Below, piece by piece: positions 38,831 to 49,438 of a stretch of 64,000 bases of DNA. The stretch comes from Syngnathus acus (taxonomy: Eukaryota > Chordata > Actinopteri > Syngnathiformes > Syngnathidae). The notes beneath the pieces were generated by a model, which made no database searches, was not told where the DNA came from, and was given only the letters and a program-made list of their open reading frames with translations. Within the stretch, counting starts at the first letter, position 1, and each line of letters opens with the position of its first letter. The DNA lies in NCBI RefSeq assembly GCF_901709675.1, contig NC_051088.1, positions 8,522,193 through 8,586,192 of the forward strand. Direction: 5' to 3'. A program made the translations under genes and the position numbers.

Positions 38831-39198
38831 CAGGTTATTATAGTCATTGAAAACTCACAAAATAACGAAAACTACAATTGAAAAAACATTTTCGTAACTT
38901 AAAAATGAAAACTGAAACTTCATGTTACATTTACTAAATTAACTAGAACTTTCAAGCAAAAATGTCCGTTTTTGTCTTTGTCACTAATATCATACGTGAG
39001 CTTTTCAGGTCTCATTTTAAATGTATTTATTTTGGTATTGCTGTGCATTTGTACAGAAGAAAGAAGGTCAAGGAGTTATTTGCAAATCATAGTTTCCTTA
39101 TTATACAATGCTAATATACGCCATATACTGTGTATATACTAAAACTAATAACTAAATAAACCAACTGAATTTGACAAACAAAGTCAAAACTGTAATGG
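38831..39198. mobile_element. Second copy of the CAAGGTTATTATAG MITE family, with TSD
   Basis: The left end CAGGTTATTATAG differs by a single-base deletion from the 12170 copy. The right end is more decayed (ctgtaatgg). Inside, aaataacgaaaactac near the left and actaaaactaataactaaa near the right match the style of the first copy. The flanks TGTGCATA (38823-38830) and TGTGCATC (39199-39206) agree at seven of eight bases, which is the 8-bp TSD expected of hAT-type elements. There is no transposase inside. Confidence 0.78.
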
Positions 39199-39448
39199 TG
39201 TGCATCTGCTTTTGTTTTCGTGTATGACTGTGCAAGTCACTGGCTTAAATCTGGGACTCGTTCGAATATAATCCTACAATTATAATGTGTTGTTTGTAGA
39301 CCAACCGTCCTGCCTGGAACAGTATCCTGCTTATTGGGCTAAACTCACCCCTAAAGTTGCCTTACTTACTTTTTGACACCTCGCAATGACAAACGTGAAT
39401 TACTCTTCCTTCACATTTTCAGGATTGAATTAATAGATGTAAGAAAGT

Positions 39449-39514
39449 TAATGATTTTGAATGATGTCCAACACATAAGTTATGTAATGATTTTGAATGA
39501 TGTCCAACACATAA
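39449..39514. repeat. Exact 30-bp direct repeat, period 36
   Basis: The 30 bases at 39449-39478 recur exactly at 39485-39514 (unit begins taatgattttgaatgatg). It is a local tandem duplication. The frame through it (39373-39555) merely repeats the duplicated residues. Confidence 0.92.
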
Positions 39515-42500
39515 ATGATCTTATGTTGATCATTAAAACAGTTTTACATTTTTGAGACATCAGAGCAACCTGCTGTAGCTCTCTTCTAAAGTCTCACACT
39601 TGGTTTTATGACAGAAATAAAAACTGTTTGATGTTCAAAGATTAAAAAAAAGGACCTTTCACAGGAAGAGAACTGGCTACTTTATAACATAATTAATATT
39701 TTGCAATAGATTTTGGTCGCACCTCTGCTTTTCACAAAGTGTCTCCTAACTCATTTTTATTTTACTGTAAAATGTTCATCATAGGTGTGATTGAGGACCA
39801 AAACTGTTCTATCATTTATTAGGTGGAGACAAAATATTACTCTTCACTTTCACTACAAAAGCCCGTTGTGCATATGATTATTATGGGTAATAAGGATCAC
39901 ATCAAGAGGTGATTTGATTGACTGCTGTTCCATGGTGTTGTTTTCACTTACTACATGGCCAGACCTCAGTCATTTGATGTGCTTATAGTGGCTCTGATGA
40001 TTTGGTCTCACTGTGTATTCACAGTGATAACATCCACATACTTTTGATAGCCAGCTAACATCTGCACCAGCCCTGGTATAAGGCTCTGGATCCATCTCAA
40101 GCCTGCAGGATCAGAGCATACTTGAACCTACCAACGCATGCCCACAGTGTCTCTCGGTGGGGGCTGTGAGCGATAACCTCAGCTGCTTGCAGAGATGGGT
40201 CACTCTGAGGTTCATGCTCGAGGTATCAACACCGAGGGACACTGATTTCAACTGCAGTGTGGGGAGAGAAAAGTCCCATATTGGTACAGTAGCCTCTGGG
40301 TGGCCTCTACGTTGTTCGGGATCAATGAGCTCCAAGTTGCAGTCCAATCTGATCTAAGTTATAATGAAATGTTAAACTAAGAATGAAGCATGTTAAAGTT
40401 GAGATTTTGTTGGTGTTTGTGTGGGTAAATATGCACCAGGATTGTTTTGAGCAGATGACATTGCAATATGTAGACACACTTTGCCAAAAACATTCAACTT
40501 TGTCTAGTAGTAGACAAGATAGCCTTTTATTCTGAGAACTATTAACACACCTCAGAGAGAAGGATAATGTTAGTCAATCTGATGAGACAGAAGATAACTG
40601 GGTGTTTGACGTCCTTGGTCAGGGAGGGGCAAAGTCGGGACCAGGGGTGGCGCTACATTGGGGCTGAGGGGGGGCTATGTACGTCAGAAATCTTTTTAGC
40701 CCCAGTTTAGACCCTCCAACCCTTTATCTGATATTCTAAAATACATTTATGAATTATTTTCTCAGCCTCCCTATGTATTGGTCACCAATATGTCAATTGA
40801 AAACATTGCAGCACTTACTATCAGTCATACGGTGAAAATATTTACTTTGCAATTAAATTTATCATATGTCCCTCTAACTATTCTTCCAGCCCTCCTAAAT
40901 CTTTAAGGTTAGGGGCTACAGTGCTCCAAGCACAAAATGTTGGTGCCCTACATTAGGTTGCAGTTATGTCCAACATTTGAAATGTAGTTTTTCAGAAAAT
41001 TGTGCTCAAATTACAAACTAAACTACTTGAGTGACATTTCACTTTACGTTTTGCCAAAAATAAAGAATAATCATTATGTGAATCATAAAAACTAGTCTAT
41101 TGCCGGTTGTGTTTATCAAAGTCAATGTTTCGGTTTATTTTTATGCTCAACCACAATGGGGGGTCCAAAAAGCAAACATTAAGACATCAAAGTCAACACA
41201 CTGTGAGCATTTTAGAGTTCAGCAAACTACCTTTGTGAGTGCGACATAAAAAGTATGCTCCAAAAAATTATTATTACAATATCACGCCTAATTTGTGGTT
41301 CAAAATGAGTCTCTACAGGCTTGTGTGTTTTGAATTTATTCTCAGTGAGAAGATGGCAATTTCCAAATTATGTATTTATATATTCCGCCCCCGCATTCCT
41401 CTCTTAATGATTTTAAATGCGACCTAAGAGTAAAGTTAGGATTTGCCAATCAAACATAATGTTATACAAAGACTTGAATTACCTGCAGGTGAATAAAGCC
41501 TCGTACTAAAGAGTGATTATTGATTAGCTCTTAGCCTTTAAATGAGTTGTTGTAATAGCATTCATCTTAATGTGTTCAGGGAGACACCTTTCCCCCTGCT
41601 TCAGCATCTCTGTGAGCTAATGCTGCTCAAATTATTTGATCAGGAGAGTTGAAGGTTGCCCATCTAAAAAGAAAACAAGAAAAACCGTTTAATCTGTATA
41701 CTCTAACCTTAACAAGTCATTTAAAGGTGTAATTACATGAAGGTCAAAAAGGTGAATTCAAGACACCATTAATCTCCATAAATCTGCTTTACTAGGTGTT
41801 GGAGCCTGCCCTTGGTTAAATCATATTTACGTCGACATTGCTTCGATAGCTTGTAGTAGAAACACAAATGATTTCGCTTTGTTCACTGGTACTGTGGTTT
41901 TGCAAAAACGATTCAGCATTTTTTAGATAAGTTAACAACCGAGAAATAAAGAATACTTTACAGTTGTACTGTTTACAGGAAATCAACATAAAGTATATGT
42001 TCTTATTTCCTCTCCAATCAGTCTGGCTTTGACTCCAGCCGACAGTCATCTTTGATTTCCCTCTTAATACACCATGTCACAGGGGTTAAATACTACTTTA
42101 GGCAACAATAGAATCAAAAACGAACGCGATTAGCCAATCGATAGCTGTTTAGAGCTGGTGGTTTCTTGGGAGGTTAAACGTCATTATTTTCCAAGTGAGG
42201 TTGGCATTGTTTCTACTATATTCTTAGCACAAGTATCGAACTTTTTTTCCGTTCTGTTCTTTCTTCTTTCTTTTTTGCTCATGCTAATTACCAATACAAT
42301 TCAACCATGCTTTCAAAAGCACTGCAGTGGAAAATGGAACATTGATTTTGTTTGTATCAGGGCACTTGTTTAAAATATCCAGGTGGGTAAAAGTACAGTA
42401 ATTATTCAAGCAAACAGTAGAAGAATTATGGGATCAACTTTTGAAGCTCGAACAGTTTTTTTGGGGGGGGTTATCTGTCACTTTTATTTGTTCCTTAACC

Positions 42501-43257
42501 CGAATTTATACTAAACAGTAAAGTTTTGGCCCCTTTTCCACTGCACTGCACTGTGCTGACTCTACTCCAGTATCATAATGGAAAATCAAGGTTATTCTAT
42601 AATAACACAGCTTTATTGTTAGATGCTGGACTCATCCAACCTTATAAGCAGTGATTTAACTATTGCTAAAGCCCATAACTAAAACAGAATGAAGCCACTC
42701 CAGCAGTGGTGTTATGATTGATACTGCAAAATAGCATCGGTATTCTGCCTTTGTTGTGGTTCTGACGTGACTCTAATATTATCTACAAAGGGTGAATATT
42801 TTGAGGCTAGTTGCTCTTCCCATGTCAGGTCACAGGCAATTAAAATTTGGATAAAAACTGTCTTTTAAAAAGTCAAATAAAAAATAAATGACTCAAAGCC
42901 AAGCAATGGGATGGCACTGTTGTGGTCTTGGTCTGACCTGAAAAACCGATGGGAGGTTGGCCTCAGGCTCTGGTCCTTGATGATGCCATGTAGGGCACAC
43001 GTTGCAATGACACCTCATTCATCTCAACTTATTTGCAGCCACCTGAGCCCGTCCTAACAAGGAGCTTGGGGAACCGGGCTTCAGTGGACCTGGGATGTAG
43101 TTAGGAATGTAAAGAAGGGAAGGGTAAAGGAGGAATGTCGTACAAGAAAAGTCAACTTGGAAATGAAGGTGATGAAGAGATGAGGTCAAATGTAAAAAAG
43201 GGTGGGACGAATGCAAGATGAAGGGAGTGGGGGAAATGAAACTGTATTGTAATTAAC
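39515..43257. other. No gene seen; candidate regulatory stretch at 41.5 kb
   Basis: No supported gene. The part 40080-40350 is GC-richer and open on both strands (66 codons plus, 78 codons minus). Neither product is recognised. The part 41480-41810 is complex and non-repetitive (attacctgcaggtgaataaa, gagtgattattgattagctc, ttaaaggtgtaattacatga) and looks like a possible conserved noncoding element. A G run lies at about 42461-42470. The part 42900-43257 shows nothing. Confidence 0.35.
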
Positions 43258-43348
43258 CACGCACGCACACGCTCACACACAAACATACATGCACGCACAT
43301 GCACACAAACACATGCACACAAACACGCACGCACGCACACACACGCAC
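43258..43348. repeat. Impure (CA)n/(GCAC)n microsatellite
   Basis: Alternating cacacg, acgcac, catgcac and cacaaac units fill about 90 bases. Cys/Val/Arg-rich frames on the minus strand are artefacts of the repeat. Confidence 0.93.
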
Positions 43349-44677
43349 TGCCTGGGTGGAAATTATGTCCATATCATGGAGAAGTAATGCAATGAGCAGA
43401 TCAACTAGCAAGTGAATTAGACGGATCTTAACTATGCACCCAACTTCGGTATAATTTACCACATATACTGTAATCGAATTTGGCCTTACGTTTTGTTTGT
43501 TGGAAGGAAGTGGAGATTCATCATCAGCCTCTTATGAAAAGTCGGCACAAGCACTCATAAAAACGCATTCAGTAAATTCCTTGACCCTTTAAACCAACTT
43601 TCACTTTACTTTTAAAAAGTTTTCAACACCAAACTATTTGGATCCACATTCGTCGGGGATGTTCAATATTTCCTTCAGTGAAGAGCAAAGCAGAAAATTG
43701 TATAATGAGCCAAGAAGGCTTTGTTTGAGACAAAGCTGGCTGGGGGCGTCAGAAGGGAAGCAGGTGAACGGAGTGATGTGAACATTAGAGTGAAACACTG
43801 TGTACCCCCCAAAGGTAAAAGCAATGCAATCTGGAAGATGGAAGTTGAACCTCCTTTTATTTGCAATGATCACGCAGCACTAAACACAATGTTAAGCCAT
43901 GCGTTGATTTAGGATCAGGCTGGGGGGAGCATTTGCAAGACCCCTCTTACGTACAGGGATTAGAGCGATTTGCTGTGATTTAGTAGGCGGCAGTTGGACT
44001 GTAGCAGGTTTCTGCAATAGTTTAATTCATGAGCAAGGAGAGGCTTAAATGAGATTGTGCAGTGCGGTCGATTAAGCTCATTTGGATTTTTGGAAGAGGG
44101 CAGCCTGCATCGTATCCCTCTTTTCCTGCAATCAGATTCTAGGGGAAAATGGGAATTAATTATAAGTGAGGCTCCCGCCATGGTGCCCAATTGTATCATA
44201 GAAAATCATACTTCGCAGCTTAAAACACGCATCAATGTGGCGGCCATGTTGGCAATGGCAATGTTACCATCTAAGGCAATCCGTGCACATAGCTTGGGGA
44301 GGCTAATAAATGGGAAATAACAGGCACAGATACCTTTAAAGACGTATATGACGATTGATGTGAATTTGTGATGACGTGATGTAGGTGCACATGATTGGCT
44401 TCAATAATAGAGATGACAGTAACAGCAGAATAATGTGTATGACACTTGTCAGTTTCTGCAAGTAAACCTTTATTTTTAGCAAGTTTTCCATAGTTAGGTT
44501 CGGTTTTGCAGGGTTAGGAAATACGCAATCCAACAATGCTGTGATAAAAAAGTAGGCGTGGCATTATTTTGTATTAATGACACCTTAGCTTTTGTGTTCA
44601 AACTTTTAAATTGTAATAATAATGGACTGATATCTGTCCGAGGCAGGAATCAAACCAGCATCTTTCAAGTACAGTTT
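43349..44677. other. No gene seen; strongest candidate conserved noncoding block
   Basis: 43660-44330 carries no long frame on either strand beyond about 87 codons, but has the look of vertebrate conserved noncoding DNA: no simple repeats, balanced composition and many TF-like cores. Examples are gatttgctgtgatttagtag, agtttaattcatgagcaagg, aattaattataagtgaggct and caatgtggcggccatgttgg. It is a guess from texture. No alignment could be run. Confidence 0.35.
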
Positions 44678-44685
44678 ATCTACAC

Positions 44686-45371
44686 CAGGGGTCCCCAACC
44701 CCCAGTCCGCGGACCGGTACCGGTCCGTGGGTCACTTGGTACCGGGCCGCCAAGCCGCACCGAAATTATTATTATTTTTATTTTTTTATCGACGATCAAT
44801 TAAATCAGGTCAAGACGCTCGTCCCGGTCACGTGACAAGTTTCCCCAATCGAGCCCGCAAAGCTAGCAAAAATGAGTAAGAATTTATTTTTGAAAAATAT
44901 AAAAAAAAGAACATTTCTGGAGTCCCACTTAAAATATGGATTTAAAAAATTCAAAATAAAATTCAAAACTGCTTCGGCACATGGAGACCAAGCATCCTGC
45001 ATTAAAAGACAAACCTTAACCACTTTGGGTGTCATTGTTTCCGATTACGCCTAGATGGGACTGGCTCGTTTCTGTGAAACAACCTCAGTGCTCCCACTAA
45101 TTCAACGTAATGGTGAGTTTTAGTAATAAAATTTAATAAATAAATAAAAAAAATTACTAATGAATAAATAAATAAATAAATAATAAAAAACGATGTCGTT
45201 TATACTTGTTTTTATGCCAGTCGTATCATTTTATTTCATCATATTTATACATTTGTTATAAATGTATTATTTATTTATATAAATGTATTATTTATTCATA
45301 TAAAGGCCGGTCCGCGAAAATATTTCTGACACGTAACCGGTCCGTGGCGCCAAAAAGGTTGGGGACCACTG
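44686..45371. mobile_element. hAT-superfamily element, 686 bp, with 8-bp TSD
   Basis: The left end CAGGGGTCCCCAACC is matched by the complement of the right end GGTTGGGGACCACTG with a single mismatch. Further inside, both ends carry rearranged gcggaccgg / ccggtccg blocks. The TSD is ATCTACAC at 44678-44685 and ATCGACAC at 45372-45379, seven of eight identical. These ends and the 8-bp duplication are typical of hAT elements of the Zaphod-like type known in vertebrates. The interior contains a short remaining open frame (44872-45054) and AT-rich simple sequence (45135-45190). An intact transposase is absent, so it is nonautonomous. Confidence 0.9.
44872..45054 (+). pseudogene. Short open frame inside the hAT element
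   Basis: This 60-codon frame starts 186 bases inside the left terminal repeat and ends well before the right one. The N-terminal half is Lys-rich with a YGF motif (residues about 22-24), which recalls the start of some hAT transposases. The second half (about residues 34-60) does not continue into any catalytic region. A full hAT transposase is several hundred residues, so at most this is a leftover after a large internal deletion. The link to transposase is an inference. It could also be an unrelated chance frame. Confidence 0.3.
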
Positions 45372-45379
45372 ATCGACAC

Positions 45380-47138
45380 TATCCATTGTGCCACCAAGGA
45401 CTTACTGGGAATGACATTGTGTAGCAGAGAGATTGTGTTACCATCACGTTGACCGCTGCAGGATGTAAATTAATTTGATATGAAATTATTTAGAATGGAC
45501 ACTTAATTATATTTAATTATATTGGTAAAACCCTTTGCACTTAGAGCATTGAAAATAACATTGTAAAGTGAGTCTTTCATTTTGAAAATTAGCAAGTACA
45601 ATAAGGATTTATTTATTTATTTATTTATTTATTTAAGCATTTTCAGAGGTGTTAGGGTGTATTTTGGTACTCCAGGATTTTTATTTTTCCTTTGTCAAGT
45701 TGGTTGGCATTTAGTAGTTTTTTTCTAATCTTGTCAGATAGTCTTTCTCTTGTCTAGGTCATAGCCAATCAGTTTTCTCGTTGCCTTTTTTTCCATTTAG
45801 CATCTTTTTCCTGATAAGTGGCAGTTTTAATTTAGCTTTTCTTGATTCCTCATCATCTTGAATGTTGTATTGTTGAATTCCCAACTTATTTTGTCCTTTT
45901 TACATCAGCAGTATCAAAAGAATGATGAATGATTCTCTGTTGGTCTCCAGCTAGTGCGTCTGTGGGTCTCATGCGTAATGCACCGGCATTTGCATGGAAC
46001 CGTTTTCTTTCAAAGCATTTGGAGGCATGTGCTGTTGTTACACAACATGCAGTCCAGAGCCTAAAGTCTTCTCTTCTGTCCTCTAATCTCTCAGTCTCTG
46101 TTTACTTCTGTGCTCTGATTTGGTCGTCAGCAGGTTGCAGTGGCCAGCAGAGCAGAGAAATTGCCTGTTAGCTGTGGGGTCGATTCTTCATCGAGGTCTT
46201 GTAAATTGCTTTGTATTGACACCCTGTCAGTAGCAGGGGTCCTCACACTAACCCCAAGATTGGCCCTGGGGTGAGGTGACTCTCCCCAACACCAAGTGTA
46301 CCTCAGCTGCCCTTCTCTGAGGAAGTTAAAAGTTACACCACATTGCAGTTTTAGAGGCAAAGTTGAGTGACTTAAGTGTATGTGTTATGGTCATGTCAAG
46401 ATTCATCAACATGAACTTGAATTTGTTTTTATGCCAAAGGGGGCGGGGTGAATGTGACCACTAATTCGCATTGACATCATCAATCTAAGATGTTTGACAG
46501 CTTTCCTATCTTCCTGATGTGGGAGACATTTCATTAAAATCCATCATATAAGGATGACAGCTTTGGTAGTATACAAGAGATCACAGAACTGTCAGATATT
46601 GTGATAGATGTGGTCTTACAGTATAGCGTGTCGATTGAGATAGAAAGGAGGCATTTTGTGTCAGTTTTACTGCTATATGTCATCGTTTACAATGTCTCGG
46701 AAGGTGTCTGTATTCGTGTAGTCCTTTTCAACCATTGCCCCTTTTAACTGTTACAGCACGGCCAGCGAGGTGAGGAAATTAAAGTGCATGAAAGTGGAAT
46801 AATAATAGAAGACGGACGTAGTGTATCCACAACATTTGAAAACAACACAGATGATTGCTGTTTTCCATTATCACTTGCCAAATTACTTCCAAAATCAGAT
46901 AATGATGATGCTTCTGATGATTTCTCTTTTATATTCTTGCTGTATTAAGGAACGGTTGTTGAGCCAACATTGTATAAACACTTTTATCTGCTTTTAATTC
47001 TTGCAGTTGTATCATCCTGTGTCCCCTTAAGTATCTTTGGTCCTGGTTTTTTAGTCAGGTAATTGTGTTCAATTCAATAGCGTGTTGGATTAGATAGGTG
47101 AAGATAGGTGACTTGAGCGAGGCCGTTGTATCGCTCTG

Positions 47139-47140
<2 letters not shown>
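45380..47140. other. No gene seen; (ATTT)n run
   Basis: An ATTT run of about seven units lies at 45607-45636. Short frames at 45929-46171 (plus) and 46127-46360 (minus) are not recognised. The rest is unique AT-rich DNA. Confidence 0.5.
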
Positions 47141-47217
<77 letters not shown>

Positions 47218-47250
47218 ACTCTCGCTCTCTCTGTCTCTGTCTCTCTCGCT
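47141..47250. repeat. (CT)n microsatellite, impure right end
   Basis: About 75 bases of pure CT repeat are followed by interrupted ctcgctct and ctgtctct units. Confidence 0.96.
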
Positions 47251-48263
47251 TGGCTTTCTTAACTATGGCACTCTGTGGCACACATCGAAATCCAGTTAAG
47301 ACCATCGAGTCCCACAAAGTCACATGGGCCAAGCAAAGTTACCCTCCTGTGAGGGGCCAGCCAATAAATACACTGTAAGAGTGATAACCACTCTGGGAAT
47401 ATATTTCATTCTGTATCTTGCAGAATAAACTGTATTCAGATTTTTCTGGCATCCATTAAATAGTTCAACTGAGAATATACAGTTTAACTGTATACTAGTT
47501 ATTGTCAGTGTAATAATGCGAGCATTTAACAAATGACTGGCTACAGTCTCCCAGAATGTTTGAACTTTTTTTTTTTTTTTTTACACCTTGACATGCATAT
47601 CATACCAACAGACATAAGTTTAGCAAGTTTAAAAATAACAGTTAAAACATTTTCTGTTTAAGCAATGCCTTTTTGTATAAGCAGGCATCAAATAAATGTT
47701 TTCACACAAAAGTAAAATAGTATATACCGGTACTGTTTCTTGTGGGAAATGCTAGTGCCAAAGATGATGAGAAATCCTTGATAACCCAATGAGTCACTCA
47801 AAGCACTGTCGAGGTAGGATCAGAGTGTTTACTTTAAAGAAAAGTTGTCCTGTTATGACCAAGCCAGCAACTTTGGAGAGCCCATCATAAAGGGTGAGAA
47901 AAATATTTCCCTCAGTGGTGTACAAAGTGGTGCTATCATTCATGTGGAGTGTTGAAATATACCTCCTGCGGAGTGTACTCTCAAAGGAACTCGGCTGGAG
48001 TCGAGTCAATTTTCAGCCTTGTATGGAAACGGGATGTGGCTGAGAGCTTCTGTGATGAAGATGGCAGGCATGTGTTGAATGTTAAACCTGCTGTAACAGC
48101 ATGCATGCAGATACAAACAAATGCAAATGTGTACTTACTTACACTTGACAAGCATTTGACAGCGTTGCTGTTTCACTGCCGCAACAAAGTTTAGTTTTGG
48201 GGTAAAGTGAGCAACGTGATATTTGTCAGTGTGTTTGTGTGTCTGTGTGTTTGTGTATGTACT

Positions 48264-48264
<1 letters not shown>
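47251..48264. other. No gene seen
   Basis: Unique DNA with a T run at 47566-47582 and a short GT-rich lead-in to the next microsatellite at 48227-48260. Short frames at 47794-48194 are unrecognised. Confidence 0.5.
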
Positions 48265-48340
<76 letters not shown>

Positions 48341-48367
48341 CGGTATATATATATATATATATATACG

Positions 48368-48424
<57 letters not shown>
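48265..48424. repeat. Compound (TC)n-(TA)n microsatellite with acggta interruptions
   Basis: About 62 bases of TC repeat pass into about 97 bases of TA repeat. The TA part is broken twice by an acgg step (at about 48340-48343 and 48365-48368) and once by atgtata. Long Ser-Leu-Ile-Tyr frames here are artefacts. Confidence 0.96.
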
Positions 48425-48427
<3 letters not shown>

Positions 48428-48632
48428 GATTTAAAAGCCTACACACAGCCTCTTCAAATATCACTATTTCTTTAGGTATTGAAAAAACGAGATCTATTAT
48501 TTTAATACACTTTCTACCATTAACGTAACATAACCTGTACAATTCAAATTGGAAAAAATAATATTTTAGAGATGGGGAAAAAAGTAATTAACTGAGATAA
48601 TGTTAAAGCAAAGATATCATCAATTGAATGAA
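48425..48632. other. No gene seen
   Basis: Short AT-rich stretch between the microsatellite and the next MITE. No feature is visible. Confidence 0.5.
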
Positions 48633-48634
48633 TA

Positions 48635-49436
48635 CCGTAATTTTCGGACTATAAGTCGCGTTTTTTTTCATAGTTTGGGTGGGGGGGCGACTTATACTCA
48701 GGAGCGACTTATATATGTTTTTTTTCACAAATGTTTACTTGATCATTAACACATCACTTACTTACAAGTATAGTTGACCACTTCACATGTTATTTTTAGT
48801 ATAGTTGATCACTTCACATGCTTTGATATCTTTATCTTGAACATATTCAAAACATGAAAAATAGAGGGAAAAAATCAAATAAAGTAATTAACACTTTAAA
48901 GCGCCATATCCTCTGGACATGTCCTCTGTCACCAGGATGACATAAAGGACGAGAAATTTGATCGATGGATTTAATGATTTGGAGTGACACAAATGGTATG
49001 ATAATATTGTTGTTTATGTGATAGTTATTTAAAATATAGTTTATATATCGTTGTATGGGCCTGTGGAATAATTTGAACTGCGGCGCGGCACACGGCATTG
49101 TTGACAAAGGACGATCGATGGATTTAATGAATTGGAGTGACACAGATGGTTTTATAAACGTGTTATTTATGTAATAGTTTTTTTTAAATAACTGAATGTT
49201 ACGTCAGGCCCGTTCTCAGCTCCTCGTTTGTGTTTGTCACGTTAGCATACCGTATCGTTTAGCCTGTTGTTGCTCGTTCATGTCTGTTCTTGGTGTTGGA
49301 TTTTGTCGAATAAATTGCCCCCCAAAATGCGACTTATACTCCGGAGCGACTTATATATGTTTTTTTTCACATTTTTGGGCATTTTATGGCTGGTGCGATT
49401 TATACTCCGGTGCGACTTATAGTCCGAAAATTACGG
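48635..49436. mobile_element. TA-flanked MITE, 802 bp, ends CCGTAATTTTCGGACTATAA
   Basis: The ends form an inverted repeat: ccgtaattttcggactataa at 48635-48654 and the complement of ttatagtccgaaaattacgg at 49417-49436. A TA dinucleotide lies on each side (48633-48634 and 49437-49438), as left by Tc1/mariner-type insertion. Inside, gcgacttata blocks recur near both ends. The segment gatcgatggatttaatga (48960-48977) recurs at 49113-49130, forming an internal direct repeat of about 38 bases. The 147-codon frame at 49196-49639 runs out of the element and is not a gene. A deleted relative in the opposite orientation is at 57610-57779. The TA target and superfamily are inferred from the ends. Confidence 0.82.
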
Positions 49437-49438
49437 TA

